A DNA stretch of 64,000 nt, from assembly GCF_021172045.1 (NCBI RefSeq), contig NZ_CP087164.1, forward strand, positions 5,270,001 to 5,334,000, in the 5' to 3' direction. Shown here one piece after another: positions 15,070 to 23,270 of this stretch. The number at the start of each line of letters is the position of its first letter. Within the stretch, counting starts at the first letter, position 1. This DNA comes from Capillimicrobium parvum. GTDB lineage: Bacteria > Actinomycetota > Thermoleophilia > Solirubrobacterales > Solirubrobacteraceae. The position numbers and the translations under genes were made by a program. The notes beneath the pieces were generated by a model that was not told the DNA's origin, did no database searches, and saw only the letters and a list, made by a program, of their open reading frames with translations.

Positions 15070-15798
15070 CTACGGCAGCCGCGTCGCGACGAGCTCGACG
15101 TTCGTCGCCACGCGGTTGAGCAGCGGCACCGCCGACAGCGCCCGGCCGGCGCCCCAGATGGCGCCGGCGCCGCGCTCGGCCCAGCCCGCCGTGAGCGTCA
15201 GCGGCAGCATGTTCGCCAGGCGCAGCTCCGTCACGCGGAAGCCGTGCGCCATGACGAGCGCGCGGGCGGTCGACATCGTGTAGAGCGCGTCGTGCTCCAG
15301 CTGGCCGTGGTAGTAGAGGCCGGCCCGGCGGGCGAGCCGCTCGAGGTAGGAGCGCCGGTTGGGCAGCTTGTAGACGTAGAGCGTGCCGCCGGGCCGCAGG
15401 ACGCGGTGCAGCTCGTCGAGGCTCGCGCCGGGCTCCTGGACGTGCTCGAGGACGCCCATCGACAGGACGGCGTCGAAACGGCCGTCGTCGTAGGGCAGCC
15501 GGACGGGCTCCCGCGTGTAGCGGACGAGCACGTCGGGATAGCGCGCCGCCGGGCGCACCGTGCCCTCGTCGATCTCCGGGTTCCACTCGATGGAGGTGAC
15601 GTCGAGCCCGCGGGCCTTGAGCATGTGCGAGATCTGACCGAACCCGCAGCCCCAGTCGAGCAGCTTGGCGGGGCCGTCCGCGGCGATGCGGTGCACCGCC
15701 GCCTCGTACTCGCGCATCTGGGCGCCGGCGCGCAGGTGGACGTCGCCGCCTCGGTCGCGCGGCGCCGCCCGCTCGGTCGCCTCCTTGGCGGAGGTCAC
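15070..15798 (-). CDS. Class I SAM-dependent methyltransferase
   Basis: A 242-residue methyltransferase starting at GTG ((M)TSAKEATERAAPRDRGG). Motif I is LLDWGCGFGQISHML (about residues 47-61), followed by VTSIEWNPEI, FDAVLSMGVLEHVQEP and LRPGGTLYVYKLPNRRSY. It ends in a helical, partly hydrophobic segment (TLTAGWAERGAGAIWGAGRA) that could associate with the membrane. Its substrate is unknown; a lipid-linked sugar is a reasonable guess because its start overlaps, by GTGA, the stop of a large polytopic GT-C-like protein gene. Confidence 0.83.
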   Translation of the reverse strand: MTSAKEATERAAPRDRGGDVHLRAGAQMREYEAAVHRIAADGPAKLLDWGCGFGQISHMLKARGLDVTSIEWNPEIDEGTVRPAARYPDVLVRYTREPVRLPYDDGRFDAVLSMGVLEHVQEPGASLDELHRVLRPGGTLYVYKLPNRRSYLERLARRAGLYYHGQLEHDALYTMSTARALVMAHGFRVTELRLANMLPLTLTAGWAERGAGAIWGAGRALSAVPLLNRVATNVELVATRLP

Positions 15799-17555
15799 GC
15801 CGGCGTCACCCGGAAGACGGCGTACGAGCCCGGCGTCGCGGCGACGGGCGTGAGGCGAACGCCGGGGCAGCGCCGGAGCTTCGCGAGCTGGGCGGCCTCG
15901 TCGGCTCCGAAGACGTTCGTGAGCAAGGCCACGACACCGTAGCGGCGCAGCTGCGCGCAGTCGGGCACCGGGGCGAGCACGTCGGCGTCCGTGAGGAAGT
16001 AGAAGAGCAGGCGCCCGTCGTTGGTCACCACGCGGTCGCCCGGGCGCCGCGCCGCGCGGATGCCGTTCACCAGGCCGCCGAGCTGCGGGTCGGCGGCGAC
16101 GCGCGCCCTGTCGGGATGAAACCAGGTCGACGGCGTGAGGTCGCGCAGCGCGCGCACGCTGTTGATCGAGCCGTCCGGCCGCGCGCCCAGGGCATCGAGG
16201 TTGCGCAGGTCGGCGACCGCGATGCCGAGCAGCAGCGCGACCCCGGCCGCCGCCAGCAGCGGCCCGCGCACTCGCAGGCCCGACACGCCGGCGGCCACGA
16301 CGGTCGCCATCAGCAGGAACAGCGCGGGCCACGCGGGCGACAGGGTGCGGGTGTCGCCGAGGATGCCGAACAGGCCCCACGCCAGCAGCGGCGGGACGCC
16401 CCAGACGAGCAGCCGCCCCAGCCACAGCCGGTCGGGCTCCCACTCGCGCGGGCACCAGGCCACGGCGAGCAGCGGGCCGATGAGCAGGATCGAGGCGATG
16501 CGGGCGCCCGCCGCGGTCGACACCGGCGCCAGTCCGCCGGGGAGGATCGACGGCCCGAGCCAGTACCAGAACACCGCCGCCGCGACGGCCGCCAGCGCGG
16601 CCGGACGGTGCGCCAGGCGGACGATCCGCAGCACCGCGTAGATCAGCGCGAAGAGCACGACGATCCGCAGGTACGGGCCCAGCCACTCCGCCCGCAGGAT
16701 GAGCGCGATGCGGCCGTTGCTCTCGCTGAAGCTCGACACCGCGTCGCCCACGCGCGAGACCGCGTTGTCGTCGCCCGAGGCCGTCGTCCCGCCGAGGAAC
16801 GAGTTGACGGCGAGGTCGAAGTGCGCCGCCATGACCTTGTCGTAGATCAGGGCCACGACCGTGCCCGCGGCGATGGGCACCACGCCGAGCAGCGCTCGCC
16901 CGCGCAGCCCGGGCAGCGACCCGATCAGGTGGGCGAGGGCCAGGCCGGCGAGCGCGGGCAGCGCGGTCGGCTTGGCGAGGACCGCCGCGCACGACGCGAC
17001 GGCGATGAGCAGCGCGGACGCGGCGCCGGGCGCCCGGCACCACAGCCCGACGGCGGCCAGCGCGATGAGCGCCGCCACCGGCACGTCGGTCTGCCCGGCG
17101 AAGGCCTGCTGGACGACGTCGGGACAGGCGAGCAGCAGCACACACGCCAGCAGCGGCGCCCCGGGCGCCAGCCGCTGCCCGCGCGCCAGCTTCGTCACGC
17201 ACCACAGCAACAGCACGAAGAACGCGAGCGAGAGCAGCCGCCCGATCCACTCGTGCGAGCCGACGACCGCCCAGATCCAGCCCTGCGGCGCGTAGAACAG
17301 CGGCCGGCTGTACGGCGGGTAGCCGACGAGCGCGTCGAAGAACCACCCGTGCTCGACGGCGATGGCGCGCGACCACGTGCCGAACACCAGCGCGTCGGTC
17401 GCGTGGAACGGCACGATGAGCGCCAGCAGGACGCAGAGGGCGAGCAGGAGGCCGATGCCCCAGCGCCCGATGCGCAGCAGGAGGGCCTCGACACCCGACG
17501 GCTCGGGCGGGAGGCCGGGGACGGGCGCGGGAGCGGAGGCGGCCGCGACGTTCAC
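15795..17555 (-). CDS. Polytopic membrane protein, GT-C glycosyltransferase-like
   Basis: A 586-residue protein from a GTG at 17555 ((M)NVAAASAPAPVPGLPPEPSG). Around 10-12 hydrophobic spans alternate with short loops (GIGLLLALCVLLALIVPF; LACVLLLACPDVV; ALLGVVPIAAGTVVALI and so on), then a soluble C-terminus. The first extracytoplasmic loop after TM1 has PFHATDALVFGTWSRAIA, similar to GT-C mannosyl- and arabinosyltransferases that place an acidic residue there. Such enzymes use polyprenyl-phosphate sugars at the outer membrane face. The protein at 42183-43937 shares PFHATD, TDVPVAA and DLRNLD-LGAR motifs, so they are paralogs. A TTG/ATG start further upstream would overlap the divergent gene. 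Confidence 0.72.
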   Translation of the reverse strand: MNVAAASAPAPVPGLPPEPSGVEALLLRIGRWGIGLLLALCVLLALIVPFHATDALVFGTWSRAIAVEHGWFFDALVGYPPYSRPLFYAPQGWIWAVVGSHEWIGRLLSLAFFVLLLWCVTKLARGQRLAPGAPLLACVLLLACPDVVQQAFAGQTDVPVAALIALAAVGLWCRAPGAASALLIAVASCAAVLAKPTALPALAGLALAHLIGSLPGLRGRALLGVVPIAAGTVVALIYDKVMAAHFDLAVNSFLGGTTASGDDNAVSRVGDAVSSFSESNGRIALILRAEWLGPYLRIVVLFALIYAVLRIVRLAHRPAALAAVAAAVFWYWLGPSILPGGLAPVSTAAGARIASILLIGPLLAVAWCPREWEPDRLWLGRLLVWGVPPLLAWGLFGILGDTRTLSPAWPALFLLMATVVAAGVSGLRVRGPLLAAAGVALLLGIAVADLRNLDALGARPDGSINSVRALRDLTPSTWFHPDRARVAADPQLGGLVNGIRAARRPGDRVVTNDGRLLFYFLTDADVLAPVPDCAQLRRYGVVALLTNVFGADEAAQLAKLRRCPGVRLTPVAATPGSYAVFRVTPA

Positions 17556-17583
17556 GGCGCGCCACCTTGCCAGAATCCCGCCG

Positions 17584-18489
17584 GTGCCGCGTGTCAGCGT
17601 CATCGTGCCCGCCCGCGACGCCGCTCCCACGCTGGGCGAGACGCTGGCCTCGGTCAGCGCGCAGACCTACCGCGACTGGGAGGTCGTGGTCGCCGACGAT
17701 GGTTCGACCGACGCGACCGCGGACATCGCGCAGCGCGTCGCGGGCGTACGGGTCGTGCCCACCGCGGGCGGGCTGGGCCCGGCGGGCGCGCGCAACGCGG
17801 CGCTCGAGCACGCCGGCGGCGAGCTCATGGCGCTCCTCGACGCGGACGACCTGTGGGCTCCCGGGTTGCTGGCCGAGCAGGTCGCCCTGTACGACCGCGA
17901 GGACGGGCGCGCCCCCGGCGTCGGGGTCGTCTGCTGCGACGCCAGGCTGTTGACGGCGGAGGGGATGCTCGGCGAGACGTACGCGCAGCGCTTCGGCTCC
18001 CCCGAGGGCATCGACCTGACGGGCCTGCTGCAGGCGAACCCGATCTTCGCCGGGGGCACGGTGGTCCCGATGGGGCTCGTGCGCGAGCTCGGCGGCTTCG
18101 ACCCGGCGACGTGGGGCTCCGAGGACCACGACCTCTGGCTGCGGATCCTCGAGCGCGGCCGCCGCGTGGTCTACAACCCCCGCGCGCTCGCGGTGTACCG
18201 GCTGCGCGAGGGCAGCGTCTCCGCCGACCTGGCCGGCATGGCGCGCACGAACCAGACGACGTACCGCAACGCGCTGCGCCGGGGCTCGCTGGATCCGGAC
18301 CAGCGGCGGATCGCCGCCCGGGAGCTGCGCCTGCACGGCGCCGTCGAGCAGCTCGCGCACGCACGCGCGGGCCGCTCGCCGCGCGCGTTCGCGCGCGCGC
18401 TGCCCGCGCTGGCCCGAGTGGTCGCCGACAACCCGCAGCGGTGGCGCGGGTGGGCGCGGCGCGGCGCCCTGGCAGTCAGTCGGCGCTAG
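17584..18489 (+). CDS. Family 2 glycosyltransferase
   Basis: A 301-residue GT-A glycosyltransferase. It begins at GTG with PRVSVIVPARDAAPTLGETL, followed by VVVADDGSTDATADIA, GPAGARNAALEHAGGEL, the metal-binding ALLDADDLW (DXD near residue 88) and FDPATWGSEDHDLWLRI (the ED catalytic-base region near 180). It transfers a sugar from a nucleotide donor with inversion, presumably on the cytoplasmic face. A CAGAAT hexamer lies seven bases before the GTG. Its stop codon is the left edge of a 17-base inverted repeat shared with the convergent flippase gene. Confidence 0.92.
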   Translation: MPRVSVIVPARDAAPTLGETLASVSAQTYRDWEVVVADDGSTDATADIAQRVAGVRVVPTAGGLGPAGARNAALEHAGGELMALLDADDLWAPGLLAEQVALYDREDGRAPGVGVVCCDARLLTAEGMLGETYAQRFGSPEGIDLTGLLQANPIFAGGTVVPMGLVRELGGFDPATWGSEDHDLWLRILERGRRVVYNPRALAVYRLREGSVSADLAGMARTNQTTYRNALRRGSLDPDQRRIAARELRLHGAVEQLAHARAGRSPRAFARALPALARVVADNPQRWRGWARRGALAVSRR

Positions 18490-18588
18490 ATGATCGATGC
18501 CACGCCGTCGTGCTCGGATGTGCGCGCATCCGTGGATGCCGGGCGCGGCGCGTACAGCCGAGTGCGAGGGTCGTGGCATCGATCATCT
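18488..18588. repeat. 17-bp perfect inverted repeat spanning a convergent intergenic region
   Basis: The left arm (18488-18504) begins at the last two bases of the glycosyltransferase stop codon; the right arm (18572-18588) overlaps the flippase stop codon. Arms are exact complements (core ATGATCGATGCCAC/GTGGCATCGATCAT). The 67-base spacer has further short stems (GGATG/CATCC, CTCGG/CCGAG). It fits a bidirectional terminator or a MITE-sized element; no transposase is nearby. Confidence 0.75.
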
Positions 18589-20148
18589 GGGCGCCGTGAC
18601 GTCGTGCTCGAGGCCGACGGTGCGCCGGATGGTCTGCGTCAGCGCCGCGCGGTGCGGGCCGTCGAGCCCGACGAACCAGTAGACCGCGTAGGCGACCGCG
18701 ATCGACACGCTGCCGAGCAGGGCGACCACGACGAGCGAGCCGCTGTCATCGGCGAGCTGCAGCAGCCCGTAGCCGACCGCACCCTGCACCACCAGGCCCG
18801 GGATCACCGGCAGGACGACCGCGCGGTTCCACAGCCACAGCGAGACGTCGAGCTCGTCGAGGAAGAGCCAGATGTTCGGCGGCACCAGCGCGACGGTGGC
18901 GATGAGCGTCGCGACGATGACCCCGTTGATCTCCCACATCTGCACGAACCAGATCGACAGGCCGACGTTGATGGCGGTCCAGAGCGCGGCGAGGATCAGC
19001 AGCTCGTTCATGCGCCCGAGCGCGACGAGCATGGTCTGGCCCACGGCGATGAGAAAGCCGGGCGCGAGGGAGAGCAGCAGCAGCTGGGCGGGCAGCGCCG
19101 CCTGGACCTGCGACTCGCCGATCCACGTGCGGATGAGCGGCGAGGCGAAGATGATCCCGGCGAGGGTGACGGGCAGCGCGATCGCCAGCGTGTAGTTCGA
19201 GCCGCGCAGCAGGATCGCCCGCAGCTTCTCGGCGTTCGCCCGGCTGTAGGCGACGGCGGGCACGAGCGAGGACGTCGCCAGCGACTGGACGAGCGCGGCG
19301 CTGCCGTACAGCTTGTTGGCGACCTCGTAGGTCGTGACGAACGAGGCGGCCAGCGCGACGCCGATGATCGTCTTGTCGAGCTGGCGGTAGACGCTCGACA
19401 GCAGGCGGAAGCCGAACAGCCGCGAGCCGAAGTGCCACAGCTCACGCACGACAGTCCGGGAGAACAGACGCGGCGTGATGCGCGCGTCGGGCACGGCCAG
19501 GCGCATGGCCACCCAGCCGAGCACGAACACCGCGATCGTTGCGCCCAGCGTCGCCGCGCCGAGCACCGCGATGCCGTTGCCGGTGAGCACGGTCACCGCC
19601 ATGGCGACCGCGATGAGGATGCCTTGCACGAGCCGGACGATCTGCAGCACGCCGAAGCGCTGCGCGCCCTCCAGCGCGCTCGCGAACCCGCGGCCGGGCA
19701 GCTCGAACGCGAGCTGGGCCATGACGAGCGCGAACGCCCACGTCGCCTCGTGGCGCATGTCCTCGGGCACGTTGAAGAGGTCGACCAGCGGCACCGCGAG
19801 CGCCATGAAGATCGGGGTCAGGACGAGCCCGATCGCCGCGAGGATGAAGAACCCGGTCGAGAGGACCCGGTTCATCTGCTCGATGTCGCCGTCCGCGCGG
19901 GCGATCGCGACGTACCGGGCGGCCGCCTGCTCGAAGCCGAGGTCGGCGAACGACAGGTAGCCGAAGCCGAACGTGAGCGTCGTCGCGAGGATCCAGATGC
20001 CGTAGGCCTCGGTCCCGAGCCGGTCGATGAGCAGCGGCGTCATCACCAGCGTGATGAGCACCCCGGCCACCGCGCCGGCGCCGTTGGCGACGGTGTTGCG
20101 CACCACGCGCGTGTCGGAGTCCTCCGCTGATCGGCGCAGGGCAGGCAT
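18583..20148 (-). CDS. Oligosaccharide flippase (Wzx/RfbX-like, MOP superfamily)
   Basis: A 521-residue protein beginning MPALRRSAEDSDTRVVRNTV, then around 14 hydrophobic helices (AGAVAGVLITLVMTPLLI; ILATTLTFGFGYLSFADLG; and a TLAIALPVTLAGIIFASPL pair later). The segment YGIWILATTLTFGFGYLS and LFGFRLLSSVYRQLDKTIIG are typical of PST/MOP polysaccharide exporters. It would move undecaprenyl-linked oligosaccharide across the membrane. Start taken at the ATG at 20148, eight bases after a TAGCCT box; an ORF extension to 20205 would run into the divergent gene. It is convergent with the family 2 glycosyltransferase gene. Confidence 0.87.
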   Translation of the reverse strand: MPALRRSAEDSDTRVVRNTVANGAGAVAGVLITLVMTPLLIDRLGTEAYGIWILATTLTFGFGYLSFADLGFEQAAARYVAIARADGDIEQMNRVLSTGFFILAAIGLVLTPIFMALAVPLVDLFNVPEDMRHEATWAFALVMAQLAFELPGRGFASALEGAQRFGVLQIVRLVQGILIAVAMAVTVLTGNGIAVLGAATLGATIAVFVLGWVAMRLAVPDARITPRLFSRTVVRELWHFGSRLFGFRLLSSVYRQLDKTIIGVALAASFVTTYEVANKLYGSAALVQSLATSSLVPAVAYSRANAEKLRAILLRGSNYTLAIALPVTLAGIIFASPLIRTWIGESQVQAALPAQLLLLSLAPGFLIAVGQTMLVALGRMNELLILAALWTAINVGLSIWFVQMWEINGVIVATLIATVALVPPNIWLFLDELDVSLWLWNRAVVLPVIPGLVVQGAVGYGLLQLADDSGSLVVVALLGSVSIAVAYAVYWFVGLDGPHRAALTQTIRRTVGLEHDVTAPR

Positions 20149-20156
20149 CCGGCCGC

Positions 20157-20162
20157 AGGCTA
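20157..20162 (-). promoter_or_regulatory. -10 box (TAGCCT) of the flippase gene
   Basis: TAGCCT ends eight bases before the ATG at 20148. Its TA (20161-20162) is shared with the plus-strand TACCCT box. Confidence 0.5.
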
Positions 20163-20166
20163 CCCT
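20161..20166 (+). promoter_or_regulatory. -10 box (TACCCT) of the alpha/beta-hydrolase gene
   Basis: TACCCT lies 16 bases before the ATG at 20183 and overlaps the divergent flippase box at its TA, so one polymerase at a time could open this site. Confidence 0.45.
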
Positions 20167-20182
20167 CCGACCCCGCGTTTCC

Positions 20183-21097
20183 ATGGCCGCATCCCGCCTG
20201 TCCAACCTGCTCGACCGCGCCGACGAAGCGGTCCGCCGGCTGCGCCCAGCGCCGCCTCCCGCGCTGGCGCGGGCCTCGGCCCCGCCGGCCGCCGCGCGGT
20301 CTCCGCGCCGGGGCCGCTTCGACCGCGAGAGCGCGCTGCAGCGCTACCGCCGGGCCGTCGAGATCGAGGGCCGCCTCTACAACTACGTGCTCTACCCGGG
20401 CGACGGCGACGCGCTGTGCGTGCACTTCTCCGCGTTCTTCGGCGAGTGGGGCGAGCGGCGCCCGTACCGCGAGCAGTTCGGCGGCTACTTCCACCGGCTG
20501 CGCATGTTCTGGCCCGACACCGCGCACCGCTACCTGTTCCTCTGCGACACGTTCGGCGCGGACGCCAACGGCACCTACTACAAGGGCGAGAACGGCGACT
20601 TCTTCGTCGAGCGCGCGATGGACCGCATCCTCGCCGACACGCTCGAGGAGACCGGCACGCCGCCGGATCGGGTCGTGGCGATGGGCTCGTCGATGGGGGC
20701 CACCGCCGCGGTGCGCTTCGCCCTGCGCCACTCCTATGCCGGGGCCGTGGCGGTCTCGCCGCACTTCGACCTCGACCTGTGCGCCCGCCACCAGGGCCGC
20801 GAGCGCCATGTCGCCGCGACGCTGGGCGCCGTGGACGTCGAGGACCCGCGCCACTTCGCGGTGACGCGTGAGATCCGGCACCTCGCCGCCACCGTCGACC
20901 CCCTGCCGCGCCTGGCGGTGCAGTCGATGGCCGACGACCACGGCGTCCACGCCGAGCAGGTCGAGCCGCTCGTCGAGCTGTGGCGCACCCGCGGCGGGGC
21001 CGTGCGCCCGGACTTCCACGCGAGCGGCGGGCACACGAGCGACTTCGCGACCGCCGACTGGTTCGCCGAGCAGGTCGACTGGTGCCTGGGCTCGTGA
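20183..21097 (+). CDS. Alpha/beta-hydrolase-fold protein of a polysaccharide locus
   Basis: A 304-residue protein. After a basic, Pro/Ala-rich N-terminus comes a hydrolase-like core: LCVHFSAFFGEWG, YLFLCDTFGADANGTYY, and the nucleophile elbow VAMGSSMGATAAVRFAL (Ser near residue 172), with a later Asp (MADDHGVHAEQ) and His (GGHTSDFATADW) in the right order for a Ser-Asp-His triad. Related proteins near capsule genes act as acyltransferases, esterases or polymer-linking enzymes; the exact activity is unknown. It has no signal peptide. Its TGA overlaps the GTG of the next methyltransferase gene. Confidence 0.68.
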   Translation: MAASRLSNLLDRADEAVRRLRPAPPPALARASAPPAAARSPRRGRFDRESALQRYRRAVEIEGRLYNYVLYPGDGDALCVHFSAFFGEWGERRPYREQFGGYFHRLRMFWPDTAHRYLFLCDTFGADANGTYYKGENGDFFVERAMDRILADTLEETGTPPDRVVAMGSSMGATAAVRFALRHSYAGAVAVSPHFDLDLCARHQGRERHVAATLGAVDVEDPRHFAVTREIRHLAATVDPLPRLAVQSMADDHGVHAEQVEPLVELWRTRGGAVRPDFHASGGHTSDFATADWFAEQVDWCLGS

Positions 21098-21753
21098 ACC
21101 TGCGCGAGCGTCTCGCGGAGCGCGTGCTGCTCTGGCGCGCCGAGCACGGCCGCGCGCCCGAGCGGGAGCGCGCGACCGCCTACTGGGCCGGTCTGCGCGG
21201 CTACCACGACACGAGCGACGACGACCCGCACGCGCTCGAGCGCAGCGGCCTGGTCGCGGACATCGTCGGCGAGCTCGGCGCCGGATCCCTGCTCGAGCTC
21301 GGCACGAACACCGGACGCAACCTCGCGGTCGTCCACGACCGCCACCCGGACGTGCGCGTGTGCGGCCTGGACGTCAACGAGCGCGCGCTCGAGCACGCCC
21401 GCCGGCGCCGGCCCGGCATCGAGTTCCGACAGCAGGACGTCAACGCGTGGTCCGAGGCGCCCGGCGACTGGGACGCCGCGCTGACCATGTCGGTGCTCGA
21501 CCACATCCCCGACGACGCCTGCGAGGCCCTCGCGCGCAACCTGGCGAACACGGTGCGGTACGTCATCTGCGTCGAGCTCTTCGACGGCGCCGACGGCGAG
21601 CGGGCCCTGTTCAAGTACAGCCGCGACACGTGCGCGCTGTTCGAGCGCCACGGCGCGCGCACCCTGCGCTGGGAGCTGTGCCCGGTCGGCCAGTACGACC
21701 CGGCGAAGAGCCCGCTGTGGCTCTACGTCGGCGCGTTCGGCGCGCCCACCTGA
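21094..21753 (+). CDS. Class I SAM-dependent methyltransferase
   Basis: A 219-residue protein from a GTG start ((M)NLRERLAERVLLWRAEHG). Motif I is SLLELGTNTGRNLAVVHDRH (about residues 64-83), then VCGLDVNERALEHARRRRPG and WDAALTMSVLDHIPDDA. The 'ELGTNTGRNL' variant, with Asn-Thr in the loop, resembles enzymes of the FkbM-neighbouring surface-glycan type. Substrate unknown. It is coupled by GTGA to the alpha/beta-hydrolase gene, suggesting two steps on one substrate. Confidence 0.82.
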   Translation: MNLRERLAERVLLWRAEHGRAPERERATAYWAGLRGYHDTSDDDPHALERSGLVADIVGELGAGSLLELGTNTGRNLAVVHDRHPDVRVCGLDVNERALEHARRRRPGIEFRQQDVNAWSEAPGDWDAALTMSVLDHIPDDACEALARNLANTVRYVICVELFDGADGERALFKYSRDTCALFERHGARTLRWELCPVGQYDPAKSPLWLYVGAFGAPT

Positions 21754-21770
21754 GGCCCGCGCCGCGAGGG

Positions 21771-21800
21771 TTGACCTGGCCGGTCGGACCGGAGGACAAT
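21771..21800 (+). promoter_or_regulatory. Sigma70-like promoter of the DUF1326/DUF2182 pair
   Basis: TTGACC (21771-21776) and GACAAT (21795-21800) are separated by 18 bases; the ATG lies 30 bases further after a GGAGG-type ribosome-binding site. This classical leadered layout contrasts with the leaderless pattern of the glycan genes. Confidence 0.6.
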
Positions 21801-21830
21801 CTCCCGGTCCGCCGACCGGAGGGGTTCTCA

Positions 21831-22433
21831 ATGTCGTGGAGCCTGAAGGGCAACTACGTCGAGACGTGCTCATGCGAGCTGATGTGCCCGTGCAACCTGT
21901 CGTTCGACCACGGGGCCACCTACGACTTCTGTCGCGCCACCCTGGCGTTCGACATCCGGGAGGGGGCGATCGACGGCACGGACGTCGCCGGCCTCTCGGT
22001 GGTCGCCATCATCGACACCCCGAAGGTGATGACCGACGGCAACTGGCGGCTCGGCGTGTTCGTCGACGAGAACGCGACCGACGAGCAGGCCGACAAGCTC
22101 GTCCAGGTCTTCAGCGGGCAGCTCGGCGGCCCGATGGCCGGCTTGGCTCCGCTGGTCGGCGAGATGGCCGGCGTGGAGCGCGCGCGGATCGAGGTGGGCC
22201 ACGACGGGCTGCGCCACAGCGTGCGCGTCGGCGACGCGATCGACTTCGAGATCGAGGACATCGTGCCCTTCGGCAGCGAGACCGGACGGCCGGTCCGGTT
22301 CGACGGCATGTTCCACCCGGCGGGCACGGACCTGACGATGGCCGAGGCCACGCGCTCGCGCATCGACGCGTTCGGCATCGCGTACGAAGGCAAGACCGGG
22401 GTTTCCAAGTCCGGGTTCGCCTGGGCCGCCTGA
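21831..22433 (+). CDS. DUF1326 family protein
   Basis: A 200-residue protein starting MSWSLKGNYVETCSCELMCP with the family's cysteine cluster C-X-C-X3-C-X-C (residues 13-21), suggesting metal binding. Further family features are VAIIDTPKVMTDGNWRLGVF, QLGGPMAGLAPLVGEMAGVE and a final SGFAWAA. Function is unproven; DUF1326 genes are regularly paired with DUF2182 membrane proteins, as here (5-base gap). The ATG is preceded by CGGAGGGG at good spacing. Not related to the glycan genes around it. Confidence 0.9.
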   Translation: MSWSLKGNYVETCSCELMCPCNLSFDHGATYDFCRATLAFDIREGAIDGTDVAGLSVVAIIDTPKVMTDGNWRLGVFVDENATDEQADKLVQVFSGQLGGPMAGLAPLVGEMAGVERARIEVGHDGLRHSVRVGDAIDFEIEDIVPFGSETGRPVRFDGMFHPAGTDLTMAEATRSRIDAFGIAYEGKTGVSKSGFAWAA

Positions 22434-22437
22434 GCGG

Positions 22438-23265
22438 ATGATCGCCTCCGCGCCGGATCGCGCCGGGCTGGGTCCGGCATTCGCGGCCGCTCGGTCGCGA
22501 GCGTGGCTCGTGGCGGCGCTCTTCGCCCTCGCCGCCGTCAGCTGGTGGGCGACGGTCGACCGGATGGCCGGCATGGACGACGGGCCCTGGACGCAGCTGG
22601 GCACGTTCGGCTGGTTCGTCGGGGCGTGGGTCGTGATGATGGCCGCGATGATGCTTCCGTCGGTCGCTCCGACGGTCGCCCTGTACTCGCGCATGACCCG
22701 TGAGCGGGCCGCGCTCTGGCCGCTGTTGTTCACCGGCGGTTATCTCGTCGTGTGGGGCGCGGTCGGAGCGTTCGCCTTCGCCGTCGCACTGGCCGGGAGC
22801 CGCCTCGCGGGCGACGTCCTCGCCTGGGAGCGAGCGGGACGGTGGGTCGCGGGCGCGACGCTCGTCGGCGCGGCCGCCTACGAGCTCACGCCGCTCAAGG
22901 ACGTCTGCCTCGGCAAGTGCCGCAGCCCGCTCGGGTTCCTGCTCGGCTCGTGGCGCGACGGCCCGGCGGGCGCGCTGCAGATGGGCGCCCGGCACGGCGC
23001 CTGGTGCGTCGGGTGCTGCTGGGCTCTGATGGCGGCCCTCTTCGCGCTCGGGCTGATGAGCATCGCCTGGATGGCGGTCGTCGCCGGGCTGATCGCGGCC
23101 GAGAAGATCCTGCCGTGGCGTCGCGTCGCCACCTACGGGACGGCGACGATCCTCCTGGCGCTGGGCGTGCTGCTGCTGGCCGCGCCGGACGCCATCCCCG
23201 GCCTCACCATCCCCGCCCATCACGCGATGCCGCAGATGGATCAGATGCAGCAGATGGGGATGTAG
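22438..23265 (+). CDS. DUF2182 membrane protein
   Basis: A 275-residue integral membrane protein. The family pattern is clear: WFVGAWVVMMAAMMLPSVAP (residues about 60-80), YELTPLKDVCLGKCRSPLGF (about 150-169) and GAWCVGCCWALMAALFALGL (about 184-204), with conserved Met and Cys clusters that suggest metal handling. Around seven hydrophobic spans are visible. The C-terminus is Met/Gln/His-rich (HHAMPQMDQMQQMGM), again metal-like. It is translated just after the DUF1326 gene. A transport or assembly role for copper or another metal is inference only. Confidence 0.88.
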   Translation: MIASAPDRAGLGPAFAAARSRAWLVAALFALAAVSWWATVDRMAGMDDGPWTQLGTFGWFVGAWVVMMAAMMLPSVAPTVALYSRMTRERAALWPLLFTGGYLVVWGAVGAFAFAVALAGSRLAGDVLAWERAGRWVAGATLVGAAAYELTPLKDVCLGKCRSPLGFLLGSWRDGPAGALQMGARHGAWCVGCCWALMAALFALGLMSIAWMAVVAGLIAAEKILPWRRVATYGTATILLALGVLLLAAPDAIPGLTIPAHHAMPQMDQMQQMGM

Positions 23266-23270
23266 TCAAG

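Noticed and set aside
12520-15942. Open reading frame of 1140 codons on the plus strand
   Set aside because: Runs across two real glycosyltransferase genes in other frames or strands; Arg/Ala/Pro-rich composition and no domain. A GC-rich shadow.
15070-18579. Open reading frame of 1169 codons on the minus strand
   Set aside because: Only its last 242 codons (from the GTG at 15798) show a methyltransferase; the rest is the shadow of the GT-C-like and family 2 glycosyltransferase genes.
18488-18588. tRNA or small structured RNA gene
   Set aside because: Despite the long hairpin there is no cloverleaf, no T-loop GGTTCGANTCC and no CCA end; terminator or MITE is simpler.
16116-18599. Open reading frame of 827 codons opposite the GT-C-like gene
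   Set aside because: Low-complexity Arg/Gln/Pro translation antisense to a well-supported membrane protein.
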